Shown here in pieces: positions 34,456 to 42,576 of a DNA stretch of 64,000 bases (its first letter is position 1; every line of letters begins with the position of its first letter). Both the position numbers and the translations under genes were made by a program. Origin of the DNA: Oscillospiraceae bacterium (lineage in GTDB: Bacteria; Bacillota_A; Clostridia; Oscillospirales; Oscillospiraceae); contig JAETOP010000001.1 in the NCBI GenBank assembly GCA_021771675.1, positions 62,001-126,000 of the forward strand, given 5' to 3'. The notes beneath the pieces were generated by a model that had not been told where the DNA came from, searched no databases, and was given only the letters and a program-made list of their open reading frames with translations.

Positions 34456-34842
34456 TTATCTTCTGTATTTCCGGAATGCGCTGGTGATTGCCTGCTGGGG
34501 CATGTCCTCGTCCAGCAGCTCCGGAATCTGCTGGGGCGTCAGATGGTTTTGCCCCTGCTGCCGAATCACGGCAAGACGGACGGCCTCAATCAGCCTGGCG
34601 GGCTCCACGCTTCGTGGGCAGCGCTCGACGCAGGCGAAGCAGCTCAAGCAGGTATAGATGCCTTTGGATGCCATCAGCTCTTCAATCCGACCGCTTTCCA
34701 CCATGGAGACAAACTGATGGGGATGATATTCCATTTCGTCGTAGGCAGGACAGGCGCCGGAGCACTTGCCGCACTTCATACATTTTCTGGGATTCACACC
34801 GGAAATGGAGGCGATGGTCTCCAATAATATGGAATCAGCCAT
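34456..34842 (-). CDS. hdrC: HdrC-like iron-sulfur subunit
   Basis: A 128-residue protein with two ferredoxin-type [4Fe-4S] motifs, CMKCGKCSGACP (about 21) and CLSCFACVERCP (about 65), which link HdrA to the HdrB active site. The length is typical for the small HdrC of soluble Hdr complexes. Its start overlaps the hdrB stop by eight bases (ATGGCTGA), so the two are translationally coupled. Confidence 0.93.
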   Translation of the reverse strand: MADSILLETIASISGVNPRKCMKCGKCSGACPAYDEMEYHPHQFVSMVESGRIEELMASKGIYTCLSCFACVERCPRSVEPARLIEAVRLAVIRQQGQNHLTPQQIPELLDEDMPQQAITSAFRKYRR

Positions 34843-35629
34843 TGTTCTCCTCCTTTAACCCTAGCGCTTCCGCCAGAAGCTCCGTGAAATACTGCACAGG
34901 GACACTGCCGTCGGTGTTGCGGCTCAAATTGTACATGCACAGGGGGCAGGCGGTAATCAGCAGCTCTGCGCCGCTGCTGCGGGCGTTGTCGATCACCTTT
35001 TGCGCCTGAGCGACGGCATATTTCTGATTTTCGATGGTGGCGTAGCCGCCGCAGCATTCGTTGCGCATGGCGTAGATCACCGGCTCGGCCCCAACGGCAC
35101 GAATAAAATCCTCCATGATGGTGGGATTTTCCGGATCGTCGAAGCCCAGCTCCCGGCTGGGGCGCAGCAGAAGGCACCCGTAATAGGCGCCAATCTTTTT
35201 GCCGGTCAGAGGCATTACGACTTTCCTGCGGAGTTCGTCCCAGCCGACGGCATCTCTCAGAACCTCCAGGTAGTGCAGAACCTCTGTCTCCCCGAAATAG
35301 GGCATACTCAGGCCCAGATAGTTATTGACCTTCTGACGGATGCCGTCGTCGTTGCGCATATCTCCATTGACCCGCTTGAGCACATGGTAGCAGGCGGAGC
35401 ACAGCGTCACCAGCTTGCTCCCCGTCTCCCGGGAAGCCGCCAGGGCCCGGACGGAGGACAGCCGGGTGGCAATTTCGTCCTTGGCCAGGGGGTAGACGCC
35501 CCCGCAGCACTGCCAATCAGAAAGCTCCTCCAAGGGAAAGCCCAGGGCTTGGGCAGCCCTTCTGCCATAGATGTCCAGGTCTGCCCCTTTGGTTTTCAGG
35601 GTGCAGCCGGGAAAGTAACTGTATGTCAT
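34835..35629 (-). CDS. hdrB: HdrB-like catalytic CCG-domain subunit
   Basis: A 264-residue protein with both CCG cluster motifs: FPGCTLK...WQCCGGVYPL...CSAC in the first half and YYGCLL...NECCGGYATI...CPLC in the second. In methanogens these bind the non-cubane clusters that reduce the CoM-S-S-CoB disulfide. Bacteria have no such substrate, so here the CCG sites may reduce another disulfide or serve as an electron exit towards the fumarate reductase. AAAACAAAAATG-type leader; the ATG opens the MTYSYFPGC start normal for the family. Confidence 0.93.
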   Translation of the reverse strand: MTYSYFPGCTLKTKGADLDIYGRRAAQALGFPLEELSDWQCCGGVYPLAKDEIATRLSSVRALAASRETGSKLVTLCSACYHVLKRVNGDMRNDDGIRQKVNNYLGLSMPYFGETEVLHYLEVLRDAVGWDELRRKVVMPLTGKKIGAYYGCLLLRPSRELGFDDPENPTIMEDFIRAVGAEPVIYAMRNECCGGYATIENQKYAVAQAQKVIDNARSSGAELLITACPLCMYNLSRNTDGSVPVQYFTELLAEALGLKEENNG

Positions 35630-35645
35630 TTTTGTTTTCTCCCCG

Positions 35646-37022
35646 TCAAATCATCTGCTCGGGATGGAACACCTCATCAAATTTCTCCTCCGTCAAAAAG
35701 CCCAGGGCTACGCAGGCCTCTTTCAGCGAAATGTTCTCCCGGTATGCTTTCTTTGCGGTTTTGGCGGCATTTTCATATCCGATGTAGGGGTTCAGGGCGG
35801 TGACCAGCATCAGGGAGTTGTGGAGATTGCTCCGCATCTTCACCCGGTTGGCTGTGATGCCCACAGCGCAGCGATCGTTGAAGGACACAATGGCCTCCGC
35901 CAGCAGGCGGGCGGATTGGAGGAAATTGTAGGCAATGACGGGCATAAACACATTCAGTTCAAAATTGCCCTGGCTGGCGGCGATGCCGATGGCGGCATCG
36001 TTGCCCATGACCTGCACTGCCACCATGGTCACAGCTTCGCACTGGGTGGGATTTACTTTACCAGGCATGATGGAGGAACCAGGCTCGTTTTCCGGGATGA
36101 AGATTTCCCCCAGGCCGTCCCTGGGGCCGGAGGCCAGCCAGCGGACATCGTTGGCAATTTTCATCATATCCGCTGCCAGTGCTTTCAGTGCACCGTGGGC
36201 AAACACCAGCTCGTCCTTGGAGGTCAGGGCATGGAATTTGTTTTCGGCGGTTTTGAATTCTTTCCCGGTGAGAAGCGCTACCTCTTGGGCCACCTTCTGG
36301 CCGAAGCCCTTGGGGGCATTCAGGCCGGTGCCCACGGCGGTTCCCCCCAGAGCCAGCTCCCGCAGGCCGGTGAGGGACTGGTTCAGCATCTCACGATCCC
36401 GCTGAAGGCTGCTGCGCCAGCCGGAAATCTCCTGGGCAAAGGAGATGGGTACGGCATCCTGCAAATGTGTTCTGCCGGACTTGACCACATCGACATTTTC
36501 CTGTTCCAGTTTCAGGAAGGTTTTAATCAGCGTGTCAACAGCGGGCAGTACCTTGTCCTCAATGGCGCAAACGGCGGAAATGTGCATGGCGGTGGGGAAG
36601 GTATCGTTGGAGGACTGGCTCATGTTTACGTCATCATTTGGATGCACCAGTTTTTCCCCGGACAGCTCATTGGCCCGGTTGGAAATGACTTCATTGGCGT
36701 TCATGTTGGACTGGGTGCCGGAACCGGTCTGCCAGACAACAAGGGGGAAGTGATTATTCAGTTCTCCGGAGATGACCTCTCCGGCGGCCCTTTCGATGGC
36801 GAACAGCTTCCGCTCAGTCATTTTTTCGGGCCGCAGAGCGTGATTTGCTCTGGCGGCGGCAAGCTTCAGGATGCCAAAGGCATGGATGATCTCTCCCGGC
36901 ATGGTCTCGATTCCCACACCGATGGGGAAGTTTTCGTGGCTTCTCTGGGTCTGGGCTCCCCAATATCTGTCGGCAGGAACCTGAATCTCACCCATGGAAT
37001 CGTGTTCAATGCGGTATTCCAT
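35646..37022 (-). CDS. fumC: Fumarate hydratase, class II
   Basis: Class II fumarase, an oxygen-stable, iron-free homotetramer that interconverts malate and fumarate. The 458-residue protein has the usual opening YRIEHDSMGEIQVPADRYWGA, SGRTHLQDAVP, and the superfamily signature GSSIMPGKVNPTQCE (about residues 315-330). The ATG at 37022 has AGGGAGGG upstream; a longer frame into the mdh gene is rejected. Aspartase is a possible misreading of this family, but the fumarase-type lead and the neighbouring mdh and fumarate reductase genes support fumarase. Confidence 0.93.
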   Translation of the reverse strand: MEYRIEHDSMGEIQVPADRYWGAQTQRSHENFPIGVGIETMPGEIIHAFGILKLAAARANHALRPEKMTERKLFAIERAAGEVISGELNNHFPLVVWQTGSGTQSNMNANEVISNRANELSGEKLVHPNDDVNMSQSSNDTFPTAMHISAVCAIEDKVLPAVDTLIKTFLKLEQENVDVVKSGRTHLQDAVPISFAQEISGWRSSLQRDREMLNQSLTGLRELALGGTAVGTGLNAPKGFGQKVAQEVALLTGKEFKTAENKFHALTSKDELVFAHGALKALAADMMKIANDVRWLASGPRDGLGEIFIPENEPGSSIMPGKVNPTQCEAVTMVAVQVMGNDAAIGIAASQGNFELNVFMPVIAYNFLQSARLLAEAIVSFNDRCAVGITANRVKMRSNLHNSLMLVTALNPYIGYENAAKTAKKAYRENISLKEACVALGFLTEEKFDEVFHPEQMI

Positions 37023-37035
37023 CCGTTTGCCCTCC

Positions 37036-37983
37036 CTAGATGTTAATGGATGCAATGGTTTCTTTCAGCTTATCGGCACTGTAACGGAGCTTTTGCAGCT
37101 CTTCATCGGTCAGATCATTCTGGATTTTTCCCCGAACTCCGTTGCTGTCCACAATGCACAGTACGCTCAGGCAGACATCGGAAATGCCATACTCTCCGTT
37201 CATCATGGTAGAAACCGTCAGCGCCGTGCCGGAACCGTTCAGAATGCATTTGATGATGTGGCAGACGGAGAAGGCCACGGCGTAGAAGGTGGCTCCCTTG
37301 GCCTGAATTACCACGGCGCCGGATTTCCGAACCCGCTCTTCAAATTCAGCATAATTTCCGTTAAAGCTGATAGTATCCCGGTGGGGGGCGTGGGATTTGT
37401 AGCGGCTGATGTGATTATTTGAAATCGTTGCAAGAGACCAGGGGACGAAGGAACTGTCGCCATGCTCACCATAGACATGGGCGTGGACATTTTTGGGACT
37501 GATCCCGAATTCCTTTGCCAGCTCGGTTTGCAGACGCACCGTATCAAGCACCGTGCCGGAACCGATAATGTGCTCCGCCGGAATGCCGGAAAGCTGGTGA
37601 AAAGCATAGGTCATCACGTCTACCGGGTTGGAGACGATGATATAGACGGCATCAGGGGCATATTCCACAATGTTGGGGGTGATCTGCTTGAGAATATCCA
37701 CATTGGTCTGGGCAAGCTCCAGTCGGGTCTGACCGGGCTTTCGGGCCATGCCGGAGGTAATGATGACGATGGAGGAACCGACAGCATCCTCATAATGTCC
37801 GGGCCGGATGATGGCAGGGGAGGTAAAGCCGGTTCCCTGATAGATGTCCATCGCCTCTCCAAAGGCTTTCTGCTCATTAATGTCGATGAGCAGAATTTCC
37901 GTAGCAATGTTCATGGCAACCAGGTCGTTGGCAATGGTAGAGCCTACGCTTCCTGCTCCGATGATGGTAATTTTCGTTCCCAT
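37036..37983 (-). CDS. mdh: Malate dehydrogenase (LDH/MDH family)
   Basis: A 315-residue NAD-dependent 2-hydroxyacid dehydrogenase. The nucleotide fold starts at ITIIGAGSVGSTIA, IVSNPVDVMT is the cofactor/substrate strand, and GEHGDSS contains the catalytic His. In the active-site loop GMARKPGQTR the specificity position (102 in LDH numbering) is Arg, which marks malate dehydrogenase; lactate dehydrogenases have Gln there. The ATG at 37983 follows AAAGGAG. It is the first gene of the operon, behind a near-consensus promoter with an inverted repeat. Confidence 0.88.
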   Translation of the reverse strand: MGTKITIIGAGSVGSTIANDLVAMNIATEILLIDINEQKAFGEAMDIYQGTGFTSPAIIRPGHYEDAVGSSIVIITSGMARKPGQTRLELAQTNVDILKQITPNIVEYAPDAVYIIVSNPVDVMTYAFHQLSGIPAEHIIGSGTVLDTVRLQTELAKEFGISPKNVHAHVYGEHGDSSFVPWSLATISNNHISRYKSHAPHRDTISFNGNYAEFEERVRKSGAVVIQAKGATFYAVAFSVCHIIKCILNGSGTALTVSTMMNGEYGISDVCLSVLCIVDSNGVRGKIQNDLTDEELQKLRYSADKLKETIASINI

Positions 37984-38019
37984 AGCGTTTCTCCTTTCGG
38001 GATGTTTCATATCGATATT

Positions 38020-38048
38020 ATTATACTCAAATAATGTCATAATGTGAA
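38020..38048 (-). promoter_or_regulatory. Promoter of the mdh-fumC-hdr-flx-frd operon
   Basis: On the minus strand TTCACA (38048-38043), a 17-base spacer and a perfect TATAAT (38025-38020) lie 36 bases before the mdh ATG. Confidence 0.72.
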
Positions 38049-38091
38049 ATTGAAGATTGCCATGAAGGGCTGTCTGCCATATTATGACATT
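38033..38091. promoter_or_regulatory. 11-bp perfect inverted repeat spanning the operon promoter (candidate operator)
   Basis: AATGTCATAAT (38033-38043) and ATTATGACATT (38081-38091) are perfect reverse complements separated by 37 bases. One half lies between the -10 and -35 boxes, the other some 35 bases upstream of the -35. The upstream LysR gene product is the obvious candidate ligand, though another regulator is possible. Confidence 0.5.
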
Positions 38092-38100
38092 TTCCACAAA

Positions 38101-38167
38101 ATAAAAAAAGGAATCTGCCGGAAAATACACTGACCGCACAAGGGGCCATTCTTTTCGGCAGATTCCT
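38101..38167 (-). terminator. Terminator of the lysR gene
   Basis: On the minus strand AGGAATCTGCCG (38167-38156) pairs with CGGCAGATTCCT (38120-38109), stem extended by AAAA/TTTT, loop about 28 bases, then seven T. It separates lysR from the mdh promoter. Confidence 0.82.
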
Positions 38168-38239
38168 GTTTGTGAAAAACCTGGTAGAGGCAGCATTTTC
38201 TGGAAAAACGGAATGAATGGTATTCCAATTTGGAATGGC

Positions 38240-39172
38240 TCAGAAGCTGTCAGCGTAGGCAACCTCATTTCGGCGCAGCGTCAATTCATTGATGAAATCC
38301 CGGTCCAGCTTGCTGTACCGGTAGCCGGAGCGGCTGATCAGGAAATCCTTGAATTCACAGCTGTTTTTGATTCTGCGCTGAGCGAGCCCGTTTTGTTCCA
38401 GCATTTCCTTGGGCAGGGGAGACACCCACATATAAGACAGAGGATTGGCTTTCAGAAGATCAAACTGCATGGCCCGGTCATAGACCAGAATTCGTTTGTT
38501 ATTCAGCTGCTCTGCGGCCCGGTTGTGATTGCTTACCCGGACATATGGCACGTAGTCATCTCCAAAGGCAACTTCAATGTAGAAGGAAAAATCCTCTTCA
38601 GTCAGCTTTGGCTGCCGGGCAAGGGGGTGATTTTGAGACATCAGCGCAACATAATGGGACTGCCACAGGTTTTCGTATTGCAGCCCGTTTTCCGTCAGGC
38701 TTTTCAGAAAATAATCCTCATCCTCCACATGGCAGCGGATGATTCCCAGGACAAAATCACCGGCGGCTACCTTTTCAATTACGTTCAGTGAGTTGGTTTC
38801 CAGAATGTCCAGTTCCATTTCCAGGCTGTTGTCAAATTCGCACAGGAAATTAACGACAGCCTGGGAAATATAGTCGACCCGGGGAATTGCAAGGCTGAAT
38901 ACCTGGTTTACGGAATCTTTAGACTGCAAGGACAACTCCATCCGTTCCATCTGTGCCACAATTTTTCGGGCGTGCTCCAGAAACACCTGTCCCTTCTGGG
39001 TAGGAACAACTCCCTTGGAGGTGCGGCGGAACACAGCAAAACCCAGACAGGCTTCCAAATCCTTAATGGACTTGCTCAGAGTAGGCTGAGTCATAAACAG
39101 ATTGTCTGCAGCCCGAGTGATGGAGGCTGTTTTTTCCACCTCCAGGGCATATTTGAAGTAAAGTGTGTTCAT
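38240..39172 (-). CDS. LysR family transcriptional regulator
   Basis: A 310-residue LysR regulator. The N-terminal winged helix-turn-helix is clear (YALEVEKTASITRAADNLF, then TQPTLSKSIKDLE), and about residues 90-295 form the periplasmic-binding-type effector domain. The ATG at 39172 follows GGGGGGAG; a longer frame is rejected. It lies upstream of and in line with the mdh operon, ending 256 bases before it with its own terminator, and may control that operon through the inverted repeat at the promoter. The effector cannot be read from sequence; a C4-dicarboxylate or redox signal is a guess. Confidence 0.9.
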   Translation of the reverse strand: MNTLYFKYALEVEKTASITRAADNLFMTQPTLSKSIKDLEACLGFAVFRRTSKGVVPTQKGQVFLEHARKIVAQMERMELSLQSKDSVNQVFSLAIPRVDYISQAVVNFLCEFDNSLEMELDILETNSLNVIEKVAAGDFVLGIIRCHVEDEDYFLKSLTENGLQYENLWQSHYVALMSQNHPLARQPKLTEEDFSFYIEVAFGDDYVPYVRVSNHNRAAEQLNNKRILVYDRAMQFDLLKANPLSYMWVSPLPKEMLEQNGLAQRRIKNSCEFKDFLISRSGYRYSKLDRDFINELTLRRNEVAYADSF

Positions 39173-39517
39173 CCTCGACTCCCCCCAAAGCACAGCAAAA
39201 TCATCATATTTTCACAGTGAAAGAACAATCAGCTAATTTTTTGTAATAGGACATATTCACAGAAATGCATACTTTTCTATAAGAATGCACTTTCCTTCTA
39301 TGTACAACAGGATACCATAGAATTTGGCAGTTTTCAATATATAGACAGATTTTTAGTGAGAAAACCGGCTTGCAGGAAATTACACATCTGCCTTAAATGC
39401 CAGCGGCTCGCCCTTTGCGGGGCTTTTGCCGCTGATGGAAATAAATACCCATGCACATTCCATACTTTCATAATTCGCAGCGCACCGAAAGTGCATGGGT
39501 ATTTACTCAGAGCTTCC
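39173..39517. other. Intergenic region with two inverted repeats; no gene seen
   Basis: AT-rich DNA upstream of lysR (39173-39395) would hold its promoter; no clear -35/-10 pair stands out. At 39399-39435 a CAGCGGC/GCCGCTG stem is seen. At 39442-39456 and 39491-39505 lies a perfect 15-bp inverted repeat (TAAATACCCATGCAC) with a 34-base loop, 13 bases after the bile salt hydrolase-type stop; it probably ends that minus-strand transcript although the T-run is short. A 65-codon frame here has no SD or family and is not called. Confidence 0.6.
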
Positions 39518-40492
39518 TTAGTTTTGGATGTTGAAGTGTTCGCCGTAAATTAGTGGATAGATGGAAAGGTTTTTGCCATCCAGATTCTCCCGACCCATGT
39601 CCACACCGCTAATCTGGTGATTATCGTAAGTGGTGTAGTAGTAAATTCCCTTGGAGGCATTGCAGCAGGAGGTGTAGAGGGTGTATTCAAATTTTCCGCC
39701 TCCCAGGTCACAGCAGCCCCTTTGCTGGTCAACAGAACCCAGAATGTGGAAGAATTGACTGACGCTCTCCGATTCCGAATCTCCGGAAACGGAGTTCAGC
39801 TTCACAAATGCAGCCCGGACAAACCGGGATTGGGAAGAGAGATCACCGGGCATACCCAAAGCACCCATACCCCGGCTGTAACAGGTGAGAGGCAGCTTGT
39901 CGGAGAAGAGATTCATTGGAGTCTTGGGGGACAGGTGCATGAAGTTATTCAGCTGGAACAGTTGCTCGTCAAAGGGAGGATTGTTGGTCAGCACCCCAGC
40001 AGGGTTATGGTAGACCTTAAGGCCCTCCTTTACGGACTCAACAGTGATGGCCTCCTCCTGGTCGGCAATGATCCAGTGCAGCTGAGCCAGAGGCAGCTCC
40101 TTGCTGAACGGGGTATTGACCAGATTTATTTTTTGAAGCAGCAGCCGAGCCTCCCTCACACTGGCGCATTGGCCCAGAATCCAGGGAATAAACTCAAACG
40201 GCGCCACATTGTCCTTGCCCGATACCAGGGACTTGTAATCAGCATTCCCCACAAAATTCAGCCCGGCCATTCCCATACCCTTTTCATTGACGGCATCATA
40301 GAACAGCGGAGATTTTTCCGCTAGATGAACCATACCGACCATTGCATAGTGGTGATTCAATTTTCCCATGTGCCGGAAGTCAATGGGGAAATTTCGGGGC
40401 ATGACTGCAATTTCTTCCCCAAAGGAGATTTCATAGTCAAGGGTTCTGCCAAAATAAAAATCTTTGGATTTGTATACTGCGGCTGTGCACAT
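39518..40492 (-). CDS. bsh: Choloylglycine hydrolase family protein (bile salt hydrolase-type)
   Basis: A 324-residue Ntn-hydrolase that cleaves amide bonds of conjugated bile salts or related N-acyl compounds such as penicillin V. The nucleophile Cys2 directly follows Met1, which must be removed. Other active-site residues of bile salt hydrolases are present: Arg16 and Asp19 (GRTLDYE), Asn in AGLNF (about 79), Asn in VLTNNPPF (about 172) and Arg in SRFVRAAF (about 225). NNP(P)F-type loops favour bile salt hydrolase over penicillin acylase. No signal peptide is seen, so it is cytoplasmic. GGAGGAA precedes the ATG. It stands alone between a LysR gene and a two-component system. Confidence 0.88.
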   Translation of the reverse strand: MCTAAVYKSKDFYFGRTLDYEISFGEEIAVMPRNFPIDFRHMGKLNHHYAMVGMVHLAEKSPLFYDAVNEKGMGMAGLNFVGNADYKSLVSGKDNVAPFEFIPWILGQCASVREARLLLQKINLVNTPFSKELPLAQLHWIIADQEEAITVESVKEGLKVYHNPAGVLTNNPPFDEQLFQLNNFMHLSPKTPMNLFSDKLPLTCYSRGMGALGMPGDLSSQSRFVRAAFVKLNSVSGDSESESVSQFFHILGSVDQQRGCCDLGGGKFEYTLYTSCCNASKGIYYYTTYDNHQISGVDMGRENLDGKNLSIYPLIYGEHFNIQN

Positions 40493-40506
40493 AGATATTC
40501 CTCCAG

Positions 40507-40556
40507 TTATTTCATGTAGTCCAATGGTTTTATATTATTGCTCAGAAATGAAATAA
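40507..40556. promoter_or_regulatory. Inverted repeat around the presumed bsh promoter
   Basis: TTATTTCAT (40507-40515) and ATGAAATAA (40548-40556) are reverse complements 32 bases apart, just upstream of the bsh start and enclosing AT-rich -10-like DNA (AATAATATAA on the minus strand). Confidence 0.4.
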
Positions 40557-40908
40557 TCAGGAACAAGAAGTGAAATTTCAATAAATTGGAAGATGCCTCG
40601 TCATATTTCAGCACAAAAGCAAGCCCCATTTCCATTCGCACGCAAAAACGTCCATTTAGTCAAATGAAGCTGCAATGGATGCGCCCCCTTGTCAACATTT
40701 CTTCAGGATACAGGTCGGAAACGCAAATGTTCTATTTGATAACAAAATGTTAAAGGCCTCCGGGGAAAGCGTTGTTTGTCCCCAAAAGGAAGCGGAGGAA
40801 TCAGGACATTCCGCAGCAGTCACCTCTTGATTTTCTGGTGTAAATGAAGACCACGGCAGAGGCCCAGAGAGGCTTCTGCCGTGATTTTCCTACATGTTTA
40901 ATGAATCT
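40557..40908. other. Intergenic region; hairpins only
   Basis: No coding frame with a ribosome-binding site is seen. It holds a CCTCCG/CGGAGG inverted repeat (about 40758-40797) and a 9-bp stem CACGGCAGA (40852-40860) with TCTGCCGTG (40875-40883), 25 bases past the histidine kinase stop, probably its terminator though the T-run is poor. Confidence 0.5.
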
Positions 40909-42576
40909 CTAAACAGACGGTAAACCAAGTCTTACTGTAACGATTGTGCCTTTGCCAAGGGTGCTGTCCACAGTAATCTGCGCACCGTGGAGCCTTGCGG
41001 CATGCTTTACAATTGAAAGGCCCAATCCCGTTCCGCCAATTTCCTTGGAGCGACTCTTGTCCACCCGATAAAATCGTTCAAAAATACGTTCTTTGTCCTC
41101 CGGCGGGATTCCAATCCCTGTATCGGCAACAGACAAAAGCACACCGCTATCTTCGTTCTTCACAGACAGTCGCACAGTCCCATTTTTTCGGTTGTACTTG
41201 ATGGCATTGTCACAGAGATTGTAGACGATGCTGTCGAGGAGCTGAGGAATGCCGTGAACAACAGCGGATTCTCCCATCAGATCGACTCTGACACCGTTTT
41301 TCTCCGCTTCACTGGCCAGAGATTCCGCCGTCTTTTGACAAATGGCAAACAGATCGACCTCTTCCCATGCCATATCCTCAGCGCCTTCATCCAAATGGGA
41401 AAGCCCGATAATATCATTCACCAGCTGGATCATGCGCCGGGCTTCGGTATAAATCTGCTTTGAAAAGGCAGGAACATCCTCACTCTTTACCATGCCGTTT
41501 GCCAGCAGCTCGGCGCAGCCAGAAATGGTTTGCAGGGGGGTTTTCAGCTCATGAGAAACATTGGCGGTGAACTCCCGGCGCATATGCTCTGCGTTTTCCT
41601 TTTCGGTTATGTCAAGGAGGAGTAAAACCACGCCATAGATTTGATCGTCCTCTGTAACGGGATTTGCACTGACACGGTAAGTCCTGTTTTTCAGCATCAT
41701 TGTTTTTTCACCATGACTGCCCCTGGAGGCCTGTTCCAGGAGTTTTGCCAGCTCGGGGTTCGGATTCAAGGATAGTATATTTTCCCCCACGGTTACCGAA
41801 TTGGGAGACAGCAGCAAATTTTCTGCCGCTGGATTGATACTGATTAGGAAGCCCTTGCTGTCCAGCAGCACGATTCCTTCGGACATCCTACCGGTCAGGG
41901 TCTCAAATTCATTTTGCTTTTGTTTCAGCTGATTGCTTTGGAGCCTGATTTGCCGCTGCTGGGTGTCAATCCGGCGGAGCAGGGGACGTAATTCCTCATA
42001 TCCGTTGCTGCTCAGCGGATCGTCTAAATTCAACTCATTGAGGGGCTTTACAATGTTTTTTGACAACCGGGACGCCAGTACAATGGATAGAATGATTGCA
42101 ATGGCAAATATGACGCAAGACGGCTGAAGCATACCCAACATCAGCACGAGCAGGGAATTTTGAGTGACCGAAAGCCGCAGCACTGTCCCGTCGGACAGTC
42201 TCTTTGCACTGTACAGATACCGCTGGGTCAAAGTGGAGGAATCCCGGATGCTTTCCCCGTATCCCTCTGCCAGCGCTTCCTTAATCTCCTCACGCTGGAA
42301 ATGATTCTCCATATCCTGAACGTCGGAGGCACTGTCGTAAAGAACCTTGCCATCCGTTCCAATCCATGTCATACGGAACCCATCTGTTTGGATGTCCTCA
42401 AAATATCCAATTCCTTCATGTAGAACACCCCGAGAGGCCATATCCAGCTGCGCTCTGAGCCGGCCAAGAAGGGAGGCGGAAAAGTAATCGTACAGCACCG
42501 TCATAAATAACAGGGTGGAGGCAAGGAAGACGCCGAGAGCCACGACCAGGATATTACGGAAAATTCGTTTTGTCAT
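40909..42576 (-). CDS. phoR: Sensor histidine kinase, PhoR-like
   Basis: A 555-residue membrane kinase. Two transmembrane helices (about 8-30 and 150-172) flank an extracytoplasmic domain. A linker, a PAS domain (about 225-325), the HisKA domain with the phospho-acceptor VSHELKTPL, and the ATPase domain follow (NLCDNAIKYN, DTGIGIP, GTGLGLSI). The architecture matches PhoR of Firmicutes, which responds to phosphate shortage. The start overlaps the response regulator stop (ATGA). A Na/phosphate transporter heads the same run, which supports a phosphate role, but the signal is inferred. Confidence 0.88.
   Translation of the reverse strand: MTKRIFRNILVVALGVFLASTLLFMTVLYDYFSASLLGRLRAQLDMASRGVLHEGIGYFEDIQTDGFRMTWIGTDGKVLYDSASDVQDMENHFQREEIKEALAEGYGESIRDSSTLTQRYLYSAKRLSDGTVLRLSVTQNSLLVLMLGMLQPSCVIFAIAIILSIVLASRLSKNIVKPLNELNLDDPLSSNGYEELRPLLRRIDTQQRQIRLQSNQLKQKQNEFETLTGRMSEGIVLLDSKGFLISINPAAENLLLSPNSVTVGENILSLNPNPELAKLLEQASRGSHGEKTMMLKNRTYRVSANPVTEDDQIYGVVLLLLDITEKENAEHMRREFTANVSHELKTPLQTISGCAELLANGMVKSEDVPAFSKQIYTEARRMIQLVNDIIGLSHLDEGAEDMAWEEVDLFAICQKTAESLASEAEKNGVRVDLMGESAVVHGIPQLLDSIVYNLCDNAIKYNRKNGTVRLSVKNEDSGVLLSVADTGIGIPPEDKERIFERFYRVDKSRSKEIGGTGLGLSIVKHAARLHGAQITVDSTLGKGTIVTVRLGLPSV

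Noticed and set aside
38020..38091. A Rex (NADH-sensing) site at the mdh operon promoter
   Set aside because: The inverted repeat AATGTCATAAT/ATTATGACATT does not match the TTGTTAA/TTAACAA Rex pattern.
37984..38268. An N-terminal extension of mdh
   Set aside because: The longer frame passes through the promoter and terminator; ATG at 37983 has a good SD and gives the normal family start.
39356..39553. A 65-codon plus-strand frame in the lysR-bsh intergenic region
   Set aside because: It runs across two inverted repeats, has no SD and no recognisable sequence.
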